Assembly: GCA_037975125.1 (NCBI GenBank) | Contig: CM075860.1 | Location: forward strand, 42,813,470-42,877,469 | Source of the DNA: Latrodectus hesperus | Lineage: Eukaryota > Arthropoda > Arachnida > Araneae > Theridiidae | DNA: 64,000 bases | Direction: 5' to 3' | Shown: in pieces, positions 1 to 15,183 of the stretch | Layout of the letters: each line of letters starts with the position of its first letter | Numbering within the stretch: position 1 is the first letter of the stretch | Made by a program: the position numbers and the translations under genes | The notes under the pieces: model-generated | The model's database searches: none | What the model was told of the DNA's origin: nothing | What the model saw: the letters and a program-made list of their open reading frames with translations, nothing else

Positions 1-929
1 AAATAAACAAAGAATATATTCATTGTTCGAAATTTATGTATTATTCCAAATATTAAATCTTCTTAGCTGCATTAAATATTCAATAAGGGAGATTTTTAAA
101 TTTAAATTTGTGAATATTCCCGAGTCAATGTAGCTTATCATCTATATATTCTTGCATTTAGTAGGCTGTTTACTAAAATGTCTTAGTGATCATCAAATGG
201 AAAGAGCCAGAATTTTGTTCATTGATAAATTGAAGCAGTTACCCCTATTCTGAAAATCTTCTCTTCAAACCGTCATTTCAGATTATTCAAATATATTATG
301 GCGAGAATTATTAAAGGGAATAATCCCCTTATCTCTCGCTCCCTTTCAACAATTTGATCTCTGTCTAAATCGAAGATTAATCTAAATTATTCAATGCATC
401 ACCAGGGAACCTAGTAGTTACGTGTTCACTTAGACTATTAGCGTTGCCAACACTCTCTTAGTCTTAACATTATTTACCAAGAATTTGTAACTTTATAATG
501 GTTAAGTGCTTATTTAAATTATATGATTATGTTATGTTAAATTATGTTAAATGATTATTAAGGTTTAAGTGTTTATTAAAACTAAAATAATAAATTTGGA
601 AACACTAAGCATCAATGGATTGCAAATTTAATAATGAATTAAATTATAAAATATAGGTGGTATAACATTTATTTTTCTAAAAGAAAACTAATTGAATTAC
701 ATTTTAATGAATGATCATTTTTTTCCATTTTATATTTATAAATGATAGAAGTTGATAAGAATTTGAAGTCACACAAAAATTATATTGGAATAATTAATTT
801 ACTTCGTAATTTAAATACATTATTTAACTTTATTTTAGACTATAAATAAAATAACTGCACAGGTAATATTTTACTCTTATTATTACTAAATGTAATTCAA
901 AAGTTAAAATATTGTGATGAGAGAAAAAA
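1..929. other. AT-rich non-coding DNA, no feature recognised
   Basis: No exon with splice sites and coding text, transposon end or tRNA-like block was seen. It is probably an intron of the polycystin gene, because the first exon in the window begins in mid-codon. Confidence 0.5.
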
Positions 930-1080
930 GTCTGTCGGTAATTATTAAAACCAGAGCACCACAAAGGTGAAAGTACGGCTTTGTTCTAAGACACCTCTGA
1001 TAGATGGCACCACTAGAGGATCCACTCCCTCAATTTTGTCTTTGATCTGGAGGGGGAGGATATTTTTTTCAGATCATTTC
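930..1080 (-). repeat. SINE-2 fragment (3' module and part of body)
   Basis: Matches the SINE-2 copies at 36597-36922 and 58205-58609 over the text agagcaccacaaaggtgaaag and gatggcaccactagagga. The tRNA-like head is missing, so the copy is truncated. Confidence 0.7.
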
Positions 1081-1566
1081 ATTTCTTTCTTTGCACCATT
1101 TCTTTCTTTCATTATCACATTCTTGTCACTTTCACCTTAAGTAATAGGTTTTGTTGCAGAAAATACTCGGTTTTCAACTAAAATGTACTGCGGGAAAGTT
1201 GTGATTGATCTTGAGAAATGAAATGTTAATATCTCATGAACTTTATCATTTCATACATCTAGCAATTATCAGAAGGAAATAGGTTTAACAATACTGTTAA
1301 GGGGATTGGACATCTTAGAATGAGAATGCCTAGATTCAGACTTACAAACCATAAACCGTCTGTCCTGATCCTTTTATTTCTTTAACAGCATCAGCGCAAT
1401 TAGTCTTCTTAAAACGCTTTCATAATTTTTATTTTATTTATTACGTTACATATATTCAGTCTTGTATGCTTGATTCTTGAGATCCGCTTGTAAGTCTTCA
1501 TCGATAATAGGACAAATAGCACAATGAAAGATGTACAACCACAGAAGAATAACGAAGAAAACACCC

Positions 1567-1653
1567 AGGGCCACGGTGGGAATCGAACCCACACTCCTAC
1601 GCTCTCAAGCAATTAGCGGAGTGATGCTTTGACCACTCAGCCACGGAGCGCCC
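1567..1653 (-). repeat. tRNA-Ser-like block (SINE head or tRNA pseudogene)
   Basis: Read on the minus strand it has an A-box-like tggctgagtggtc and a perfect B-box core ggttcgattcc, spaced with a long variable arm as in tRNA-Ser. The ends do not pair as an acceptor stem, so it is not called as a working tRNA. Confidence 0.5.
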
Positions 1654-3588
<1,935 letters not shown>

Positions 3589-3757
3589 CATAGGATCTAT
3601 TCTATAGGATCAAAATAGAAAAGTACCAAATCAAATAGCATTTTGTTTATTGGTGTATCGAAATATTTATAAGTTTATTGCATTATAAATTTTGATTCAG
3701 TCTTATACTACTGATGATAAATCCACAATAAATTGCTTTTGCGTTCATTTATTTCAG

Positions 3758-3837
3758 TTGATGGCAGTCGATGGGAGGTGGAAGAAAAAGTTCACATGAA
3801 GAAAGTAGAAGGAGTTAAAAACTTTACGCAAGCAGAA
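3758..3837 (+). CDS. Polycystin exon 1 of window (ectodomain)
   Basis: Eighty bases between the acceptor ttatttcag and the donor gtaagt. Two leading bases complete a codon begun upstream, then 26 codons ([11 protein letters not shown]... to ...FTQAE) run to a phase-0 end. This is the ectodomain between the REJ region and the GAIN domain. I recognise it mainly because it splices in frame to the later exons; the family is poorly conserved here. No earlier exon was seen in 1-3757. Confidence 0.75.
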
Positions 3838-6800
3838 GTAAGTCTTGCCTTTTATAAGTACTTTGTTTAGTAAAAAAATTTATTTCTTTATGTTTCTTGA
3901 GAGACAATTCATTTTGCTTCTTGGTGCAGCGTTCCACGAACGATAAATTCTAACTATTATTCATACACTTGATGAAATAGTATCGAAAATGTTTATTAAA
4001 AACTATTCTGTTTCTTTTTGAGTATTACTTCTCCCAGAAAATTTAAGAATTAGAAGTGCGACAAGGAAAAAAAATTCTTCTAAATTTAAAAAAAGAGAGT
4101 CTGATATTCGTTTTCTGACACCTTTTCGAAAGTGGGAAAATATCTTCTATGTGGAATGCGGATAAATGGTAGTGTTATTATGTTAATTTTTATCTATATT
4201 TGTTATTTTTAATAACAATTTTATAGCTGATGATATATGATATTGTTAAAATCACACTGCAATAAGCCATTAAAATCACACTTAACCTGTATTACAAAGT
4301 TGAGATCACCACCCGCAAAGTCTAGTGATCAGCGTGCCTAACTGCAAATAGGGAGGTTATGGGTTTGAATCCTGGTTCGGGCAAGGGTGTATTTTTTCTC
4401 TCTCTTGTCTTTTCTTTATATGAATTGGTTGTGAATGGTTGCCTGTCTTATATACGGGTACCTATGGCATGTGCGTACTGAGGAATTTCGACTCCACACC
4501 AAATAACGATTCAGTTTAAAAAAGTGGAGCAGCAGATCCCTTATTTACAGCGTAGATATTCATAACTACGATTTATTTTCAATTACTTGTTTTTGCCATT
4601 CGGAGCCACTAAGACCAGAAAACTATTTAATCATTCTGAGTTGCGCACAAGAGACAAAGTGCAAGAACCATAAAATGCAAGAAAATCATACACAAATTTA
4701 TTAGACCTATGATACATTACAAATTGATAAAATCTCCTGCAAATTGAACCAACATTATAAAATATGTATTTTTAACGTCATCATTGATGGTAATAATTAT
4801 CGGTTATACCATGGGTTCTTAAACTCTTTTTTCTAGTGGACCACTTTCAAAGTTTTACTATTTTCGGTAGACCCCCTGCTGCTGCATTTCTACTGTATTC
4901 CCAAAATTCCTAAAAAATATCACCCTAAATTGGGGGTATTAAGAAAAGAAAGTGAGCTCCAGTGATTCAGTAGCTTCACGCCGCTTCCCGTACGCTCAGC
5001 AAAGTGAAGCATCATTTGCCGCGGGCAGTGGTTAGGAGGGTGACCACGGTGTACTCTCCTTCACTGGGTTGCTGGAACTCCATGGGTTGGAGACGTGTTC
5101 ACGTTCATCTGTGACGTCCAAACTCCTTCCGCTGGTGTGGCGTGGATGTAGAGAGGAGGGTGCCAGCTCAGGTGTTAACTCGTCACCTGGCAGTGGTTCA
5201 AAATGACGAGGTACCTTAATAGAGAAAAGTCGTACTTTCACCTTCGTGATGCTCTGATCCAAAACGAAAAAGGCTCTCTATTGACTTAAATTCGCATGAC
5301 TTCAGTTCGTTAATCTGTGACGTCCAAAGTCCTTCCGCTGGTGTGGCGTGGATGTGGAGAGGAGGGTGCCAGCTCAGATGTTAACTCGTCACCTGACCGT
5401 GGTTCAAAATGACGAGGCACCTTAATAGAGCAAAGTCGTACTTTCACCTTCGTGGTGCTCTGATCCAAAACGAAAAAGGCTCTCTATTGACTTAAATTCT
5501 CATAGCCAACGGCATATCGAGCTTGGCTTGTCCAAGTGTCATACGCAACAACAACAACAACAAGAAGAAAAGAAAGTAGCACATTTTCTTGTGTCTATTT
5601 ATTAGAATTATACTTGTAGTTATACAAAATTATAATCATTATTCAAAACAATCAACAATTGACAAAACATCAACAATGAACTCTGAAATGTAAATCAACA
5701 ATAAAAGATAGTCATACTTTTAATGAGACGGCGCACGGACTGCACTTCGCAAGTCTCGACATGTGGTGTACACTTGTTCTAATATCTATTGTTCTATTGA
5801 ATTCTGTGTTTGAATTGAATCTCGAATATTTTTGGGTACCTACCTAGTGAATGATGCTACCTGCCTACGTTGATAGGTAAATCCAAGCCAAAATTTTTGT
5901 TCTTTATTATGAAAACCAGAAAATATTTCGAGGATTCCCACTTACAACTGGTGAGCCACTGTTTTCTATTCACACCTAGGTGGACCCCCGTGTGATCCAG
6001 CTGGACCACTTTGGGAACCTACGGGTTATACTCACTGTTTTTGTTGATTTGGATGCATTCTTTGGAAGTAGGCGCTTGGGGTTAATTACAGAGTCAAATA
6101 TTCTACAATAATTCTAAGATACTTCCAAAACTAATTCAAATCAGCTGCAACTGGAAGTCTGCACAGTCGTTTGTTGTTCTTTCACAAAAGTTGTTTGGTA
6201 TTTGAACAACAACTGAACAACTTTTCAGTTGTTCTGTACTTCCAATTTTGAAGGATCAAATAGAACAAGATCTCATCAGATGCGAATGATCTTTGTAGAT
6301 GAGATATGCAGTCATAGTAACAATATCTCATTGAGTTATGGCCACCAACAAAATTAGAGATAAAGCTAGCTTATTAATATATTGGAAGTGATTATTCTGG
6401 AGTAAAATCTATGTATTTTGGGCGATACAAACTTCAAAAATCAACCACACCAGAAAATTTTTAATAAATTTGAATGTCAGGATAGATTTACTATTTTGAA
6501 CATCTCTTTATCTATTCATCTGGAAAGAAAATCGCATTAATTCATGTTTGATATTTACCGGTCCAAAATTCCGTAATAAAGTCTAGAATAAAAGTGAATC
6601 GTGGAATTATCTGGTTCACTTAAATTTTCCTGCACTTCGAATGGCGATGAATGGTGCATCCTGATACAGATTTTCATATATTTGGCACAGAATGATAATG
6701 AAATGAGGCAATGCTATCTATCCATTGCACTATATTTATCATATTAATTAATTGGTCCCTGAGAAAAATTTAATACATATCATCTGTAAATCATTAATAT

Positions 6801-7025
6801 AAAATAAAAAATAGGTAATTTTTTATGAACTACATTTAGTAAATAATCATAACTTTGTTATATTTAACTGTAGTTATTTTCAATGCAAAATACTATTAAC
6901 CAATATGTAAAGTATAAGACGAGAGAATATAATTACTTGGTAGAAATATATTTTATATTTATAATATTGAATATAGGAAAGCTTTATTACTGACTATCAA
7001 CCTATTTGAGTGTAAAATGTATGTA

Positions 7026-7065
<40 letters not shown>

Positions 7066-7066
7066 C

Positions 7067-7153
<87 letters not shown>

Positions 7154-10100
7154 TATGTGTGTACATATATATATTTCACATTGACATATATATATGTACA
7201 CACATATGCATATGTTTAATTGATTAATCATTCTATAAATCAAATCTAAAGATAAATTTGATACGTTTTATCCTTTGAATTTTCTACATCATATATTTCT
7301 TCTTATTAATTAAATTTATTAATAAGCCTATTATGAATGTCAATTTTGATATTGGTATTAAAGTTAGCTGTAAGGATAAGACTTCACAGTTTTATATTCA
7401 TTGTTGAATAAAATAAAATCATATGTATCACTGAATTCTTCCTCTTTAGACACACGGACAAGTGCACCTGATGAAGAATATTACATATGAAATGACCAGG
7501 ACGATGGTAAAGGAGATTATGGTTGGGGAAATTCCTTTGGTAGTGGACACTACATCTGGCTTCCAACTCAAGGTTGAAAAGTAAGCATGGGAAATTTACT
7601 CCATTGAAAATTTCTTTTGTCACTAATAAAAATTGAGAGAAATCATAGTTTTGAGGTTATGCTTGCATTATTTTTTGATCAACTACATAGGAAGTCCCAG
7701 ATGAGAGCTTGCAAACACTTAGAAGACATATAATCACTTAAGAATGCCGAGTCAGAAATGATTTTCTGGCGCATTAAAAAACATTGAAAACCTAATATTT
7801 CAAATATGCTTGCTTCAAATTTACATTTCTCAAGTGAACAGACCACTTATAAAATATCAGATTAGTCGAACATTGATAAAGGAAAGAAAGTGGCGCATAA
7901 ACATAAAATACAAGAAAGGGAAAGAACATAAAATAAAATAAAAAAATGTTGACGGCTAGTTCTGCCAGGTGATTCATTATCCACTAAAAGATTTGAGTTG
8001 AAGAGAGTGGCCCAAACATTTCATTTTGCCTTTTTTACTGTCTATCTATTAGGAGAACAGTTTTCGTCAATGTGTCTGTTGCCATGGGAACAAGATACGT
8101 TCCATTTTCAACAGTACGAATCAATTAAAAAAAAATGCAACTTTGGTTTATTGAACGCTGTGAAAGTTCAAAAAGCCAAGGCCAAATTTGAGGTATCTAT
8201 GTAGCATGAGGCACTACTCTAAACAAAGCTAATTAATAACACTTTTAATCCATTTGCAATGAACAGATTTTGTTGTTATAGCAACCATCACTAACTGGAC
8301 TACTTGGCATGACCTATTCTTGGTGAACAATATGGGTACCTCTCCCACAGCATTAGATTCCAAAAGTCCGATTTATCGGAGTTTGCACATGAACATATAG
8401 GCACCCTTTTTTCTTTTTATTAAATTTATAAAAAAAAGAAAAAAGGGTGCCTATATGTAGTGTCCACTACCAAAGGGATCGTATACGGCATGAACATGAA
8501 CAATTTAGTATCGTATACGACATGAACACAGAATTTCCAAATCGACATTTCTATGTAATTTCATGTCACCTAATGTATATCTTTTTTTCTTTGAAATTTG
8601 CAACATCTTACATAGGATATCCTGTTTACGCTTTTAATTATAATATATTCATTGAGAAGTTAATATATACAATCCTAAAAATCAATTATATTTTTTCAAG
8701 TATAAAATGTATTTACTTTTCCTAAAAATTCACCTTTCATAATCATTATTTTATCGGTTAGTAAAATCATTTTATCATATTCTAATAGTTGCTAGTTAAA
8801 ACACTGAAAATTTTCAAATGACTTTTCATTACAACAAAATTTAAAATCAATGTCCTGACAGAGTTTAACTGTACTCTTCCTGCTTTCGCAGGAAGCATGC
8901 GCTGGAAGTTGCCGGAGAAACGATTGAGAACGGAGGAACATCAATAAAAATGCCGGATGCTTGTATTCTATTAGGGCAGGATCTTGGATGTGAAAAAACC
9001 ACCCCCATCGGAATGGTTGTAAGGCAGCATTTTTTCTTTTTTATCACATTGATAATTGATAATTTATAAAACTATATATTCATTTTTTACCTGGTTAAAT
9101 AATTGAAATATGCTAATTGAACATGGTTGTGGTTGCCAATAAGTTATTTTAGGGCTCAGATGCCATATAATCCAGGATAACAAATTCTGAACTTTTTTGG
9201 CGATAAATAAATATTGACAAGAAACGTGACCGATGACGTAAATATTAAGGTTGCCAAAATATAGTTTTTATCAATCTCCATATCTATGACGTAATAAAAA
9301 TCAGGTTGCCAAATACATAAGAAAATCCGCCAAAAATTCACCAAACTTAAAATTTGACATCCTGGATTATACTGCATCTGTGCCTACTTTAGCAATTCTC
9401 AATCACTTAATATATTAGGTTGGTGCGTATGAAATGTCGGATTCTTAAGTGATTGTATAAAACTGCATATCTTTCTTCAAAAGCTGTTTATTCAATCAAA
9501 GTATGCTCCATTCGCTTCAATACACTTCTCCCAACGAGATTTTAAAGCGTAGATGCCTGTCTTAAAAAATTTTGGTCTTTAGAATTAATAAACTCTGATA
9601 TCGAGTTTTTTAGACTGTCTTCATTTTCATAGTGTTTGCCCCTTAAAAACAGCTCTCAATGCTTGAAAAAATGAAAATCGGTCGGCGAGAGATCCGGTGA
9701 ATAGGGTGGATGCTGCAATGATGAGCATACGTTTAATCGATCCAGCTTATTTCGCTCTGTCAGTGCGTGCGGTACCCACTTGTCCATCTTCTTAACCTTG
9801 CCAATCTCAGAAAGGTGTCTCAATATCGTTGTATGGTCAACCTTCATCCTGATAGCAAGTTCCCTCGTGGATACGGCTGGATCCGCTTCCACTAGAGCCT
9901 TCAGGTCATCATTCTTCACAGACGTTTTGGGTCTTCCACGCGGCTCATTTTGCAGTGAAAAATCGCCAGTCCGAAATTTTTCGAACCAACGCTGCACTTT
10001 CCGATCGTTAACCGTATTCTCCCCAAACGCTTGGTTTATGTTGCGTGCAGCTTTTGCAGCACTATTACCAAGTTTGTACTCATATAAGAAAATGACGCGA

Positions 10101-13100
10101 ATGTCGGCAGAATTCATATCGGCAATAAACTCAAAAGAAATAAAAAAGGGAAGACCTTCGAGAAAACCTATTTTGCTGAAATGAGTCTCTGGCAATGGAC
10201 AATACGAGTATGAATGAGGTTATGCCAAATACAAAAGTATAACGAAAACAGGGAGGAAAACGTCCGCATGTAAAGAGAATCCGACATTTCATACGCACCA
10301 ACCTAATAGAATAACTATAGAAATTTACTTTATATTAATGATCTTGTATACAAATAGTATACCAAAGTTTATTTTTAATAAAAAAAATTAAAACATTTTC
10401 ATCTATATAAATGAATGTTTACCTTTATATGACTTGACTGAATAATTAAATCCACATATTTACCCATAACTGAAAAAGCTTAGTGAAAATAAAAAGAGCA
10501 ATTTGGATACGTATTGATACACAATAATTCCAGATAAGAGTGTATTTTTATGATTATTGGGACATTTTTACAAGTATTTATACATTCTAAAATGCCATAA
10601 TGTATCTTTACTATGTAAGTTTACTGATAATCGAGTTAAATAAATAATTTTCTTTCAAAGTTTATCCTAAAATTTTCAATATTTAAGTCCTTTGTAATTT
10701 ACTAAGAGAGAGGAGAGGTATACGTATTCATATTTCATTGCGCATAATTAAGTTTCTCAATTATTGTGATTTAAAAATTCATTTCATTTTCTGGACAAAT
10801 ATTGACCTTTCTGGTGACAAATATAAAGAAAATGCTGGATACTTACGTACTATCGCAACCATGCCAACCTCTAGGATAACTTGCCAAATTGGCAACCCCA
10901 ATATCGCACGCATCTAAGGCGCTGAATTGGCAACCATTTATTTCTTTTCAAATTTCTCCACTTTACTCCCTTTCTCAGCCTAACCGTTCGTTGCAAATGA
11001 CAAGCTCGAATTCTAAAATGCGAATCTGGGATTTACCGAATTCTGTAAAAGATGCCGTTACACTTTTACAGAAATATTACATTTTACCAGACGTTAGAAA
11101 ATCTACCAACTATCACCCGATGAAGCTTTATTTTGAAAAATAGAATTTTCGGAAGTGCAGCGTTGCAACCTGTAATCAACACGCAGGAATAAGAAGTGGT
11201 GATTGGTTTGAGGGAAGCCGTATTCCGTTATTAACAGCAGTAAGATTCATGTATTACTGGTTCAAAGAATTAACAACAGTCAAATTTTGTGATGAAGAAC
11301 TTAATTTAGCTGACAAAACAGTCACAGATTGAAATAATTATATGAGAGAGATTTGTGTTCTCCACATGGAAAGCAAAGAAAGAACGAAAATAGGTGTACC
11401 TCAGGGCTAGGGAAAGAGAAGGGCTGGCTCAAATGCTCCCCAAAACTGTCACCGGAAATAGCCGTTGATGACGTAGTCAGGCATCGAAGGAGAATAAGCT
11501 GCCTGGAGTTTCTAAGCAAAATACTTATTTTTTATTTTTAAGTTCAATTTGTTTTTAATCAGAGTGAAGAAAAACTACAAATGCCTCTCAAATATTTAGT
11601 AAATTTGCAATTATTATTTTATAAACCCAAAAAAATTATCATTAATATTGAAATTAACTTAAAATTGCATAACCAATATAAAAATATACTTAGCTTCAGT
11701 TTATCTTGATTTTTTGATTACTGACCCATTTCTTGTTTTTTTTGTTGAGCTTTATTATGGGATACTATCGCTGCATTTCTATTTAAATACCTAATTCGTA
11801 TAAATGTTCTCCAGCGACAAAAACGTTTAATTGCCTTTCGATTTACAGTAGGAAAAGAAGACTCTGTTTCATTTATTAATGTTGCTATGACATTTTTCCC
11901 TTTAGAAAATGTGTCGCCATGAAATTTGCGAAACATTAAGTCCATTTGTTTTATAGTTTCCATCCATGCTTTTGTTGGAACAGTAAGTCCCCCAGCAGAA
12001 ATTAAATTAGTCCACTCGGAATGATTGGGCATATAGACTGAATTTCTTGATATAGTTCCAAGTGAATTATCTTTAATTTTATAAGCAATATAACCTGCCA
12101 CATAAACCATAGCTTCTTTTCAAATGGAGATATATCACAATTTGGATTGGAAGAGGCAAGTTCATTTTCCCAAGATAAAGGTAAGGGATTAATTAAGAAT
12201 TCACGATTTAATTCATCATCTTGAGAATCAAAAGAATTGATAATTTCTTGACGTTCTCTTACATTAAATGCAGAGTCTAACATTTCACTTGTTAAATAAA
12301 CGTCTGGTCCATTTTCTAAAGAGTTTACTTTCAGTGACAAATTAGGTAATTTATTTGCGAGCAATATTTTTTAAGCGAATAATTACTTCAGAAGGAGAAG
12401 GATGGTCATTGAATCTCCCAAGACCTCTAATTTGGCTGAAGAGGCTTTCGAGCGCATCTTGAGTAAGTCTACTTGTTAAAATATAAGATACATTTATAGA
12501 TTTTAAGTCTTCATATAATCCATAAAGAGAATGAATTGAAACAATAATCCCTTTCTGAAAAGGCAAAACCGATTTTTTTCCAAATACACGTAAATTGAAA
12601 ACTTCCTCCTTAATTGCGTTTAAAGTTTCTTTTTGAGTATCAAAGTACTTTTCCACTCCAAAAGCAGCTTTTAAAGGCTTGTTACTGGGAGGTATTGGTT
12701 ACGAAGCTGTTCATAATATCAAATAAATTATCGATTAATGAAAAAAATGTAGCCGCTTTAGTATTTCCAGTGAAATGTAATATAGCTTTAGCAGTAGTTT
12801 CCGAAAATAAAGTCTTTGCAGTGTAACGTTTTATCTTTCATTTCCTTTAACAGTTAGAAATTGGGGCTTCAGTTTATGGCAAATTTTTATTTCCCCGAAA
12901 TCTTTATTCAATATCTCATATAATATTCCATTTTATTTCGCCAAAAATCGTAAGATTTTGAAGATAATGACCGAATCAAAATACATTTTGAAATAGTGTC
13001 AGATGACCATTTCGTTCTTAATTTATTTTCTTCATCTTCACGCTTATAAGGGAATAAATTATTTATCCCCATCTTCCTAAGTTTAACGTTCTCCTTTTGA

Positions 13101-15113
13101 AGTAATTTTATTTTCGTTTTTAATTTTTGTATTTCATTTAAAAGCAATTTTTTTATTTGATTTCTGTCGTTTAATTATTCTTGTTGTTGAAGTTCGATTT
13201 CTTTTTTGCTCATTTTTAAGGAATTTCACTGTATTTTCTGCGCATAATATTCTTTTTTTTTCAATTCTTCTATATTTTTTAAATATTCATTGCATTTAAG
13301 GCATTTAATGTCACCATCAAATTGATTTTCTGTATCACATAATTTATAACTCACACACTCAATTCTTTCAATAGCTTCTATTAATCTTCTTCTTTCGTTT
13401 GTCTCTGTTCTCTTGGAGTATTTCGAATTATGTTTAAAGCCGGTAACTTAAGATTAGGCAGAGCCGTTGGTTTTAATATTTTTCTCTCTGGCAAACCAAG
13501 TAGTCGATTTTGTATGTCGTCCATATATTCATTCAAATCAAAATGCTCACTGCACACTCTAGCATTCTTGATGTTGATTTTGTCGCTTCTTTGACATCTT
13601 TGCACTCATTCCTTCGAAAGCATTTGATTTTCTTTTGGAAATCGATGCAATATTACGTGTTTTCCTTTTGTATTTTGATACGTATTTAAACACGTAGCAA
13701 CAGCACACGATATCATGTTTTCCTCTTTAAAAATACTCTTGCTTAAAATGAAAACATTAACATTAAACAAGCCAAAATGAATAAGAAAGCTGCGATCAAA
13801 CACAAGCTAGCATAGAGAATGCCAGCCAGTCGATGCCCAGTGACGTCACGCTCTTCCCCTCGCCGGTGACAAGGCGGCATGCGACACCTCAAAGCGATGA
13901 GTCAGCCCTTATGTTTTCCCTAGCCCTGGGTGTACCTGGCCGCATTGTGGAAATAGATGAAAGCTTGTTCGCGAAAAGGAAAAATAATTCGGGTCGAATA
14001 TTGCCAGAGCAATGTATTTTTGGTGGCGTGTGTCGCGAGACCAAACAAGCATTTTTAACAACCGTTCCTAATAGAACTGCAGGCACGCTTTTCCAGAAAA
14101 TTGTGGAAAACATTGAGGAAGGGAGTACACTTTATTCTGATAGTTGGAGAGCGTATTAGACTGATCAATTGGCAATCACTGGATTTAATCATTTAAGAGT
14201 AAATCACAAATATAATTTAGTCGACCCCGAAGCGGGTGGGCATACCCAAACAATCGAAAGAATGTGGGGCTCCGCGAAATGGAGGTACAAAAGACAACGC
14301 GGTGCAGCAAGACACCATCTTGAGTCTTACTTGGCAGAATTCATATGACGACAAGACCAAGAAAACGATAAAAAAATTGTTTTGATTTTATTTTAAAAAC
14401 CATTTCGCAATATTTGTTACCAAAACGTAATTGATATATCGTAAAATAAAACTATAAGAATTATACATATAAAAATTACTTATTATTTTTCGCCATATAT
14501 TATTTATTATTTTCTTCCATACTGTTTCTATCAGATTGTACTTTTCAACTACGCACTCCATGTTCCGTCAGCGTATTCCGTTTTTAGAATTTGCCTGGTC
14601 TTATATAATGCCGCCATTATGGTTGTGATGACACGTAAGTACTAAATGCCGCCTATTGATCATTGAAATTCGTTACAAAAATTTAACTCTTCTCTACCAT
14701 ATTTTAGTGATACTTTATCTTTTATTTCCTGTCAGTACGAATCCAAAGTGATGATAATTGCTTCCATCATTATTGCGTCTCTTCTGATCATGCATATAAA
14801 TTCAGAAGTCATCGATAAGAGCTACAGTTAGAAATGCCATTGTAGATATGTAACGATTAGGATAGACCAAGTTCATGATCTTGATTATTACAGTACTGTT
14901 TATTCTGATATTTGTAGTCTTGCAGACTTGCACAATTCCTCAAATAAATATAGTGACATATGGTTACTAGTTTGGGAAAATTTTACAACAACGTTTTTGC
15001 CTACAAACCATTGGTCACAATGATCGATTTACATTCTGCTTTGAAATATATGTATTTCTTTTTATATAGACTCAAATTCCTCTAATTATTTGGACTATGT
15101 CAAATGTAGGCAG

Positions 15114-15183
<70 letters not shown>

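Larger units (their letters stand above)
4810..6023. mobile_element. Non-autonomous hAT-like element
   Basis: Imperfect terminal inverted repeats (catgggttcttaaact at the left; cgtaggttcccaaagt on the other strand at the right) are bounded by a perfect 8-base target-site duplication ggttatac at 4802-4809 and 6024-6031. An 8-base duplication and a G/C-T-rich tip with gtggaccact are typical of hAT elements. No transposase is present. A SINE inserted at 4954-5564 accounts for half its length. Confidence 0.85.
10838..14643 (+). mobile_element. Merlin (IS1016-like) DNA transposon, split by a P-like element
   Basis: Imperfect inverted ends (tacttacgtactatcgcaac at the left; tacttacgtgtcatcacaac read on the other strand at the right). 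An 8-base near-duplication aaatgctg/aaatgccg lies at 10830-10837 and 14644-14651. Without the insertion it is about 1.27 kb, normal for Merlin. The transposase lies in two pieces. Confidence 0.85.

Noticed and set aside
8447..8725. 92-codon open frame after the hairpin
   Set aside because: Its start shares the string CSVHYQR with the antisense of exon 2 only because of the inverted 22-base copy; the rest is low-complexity.
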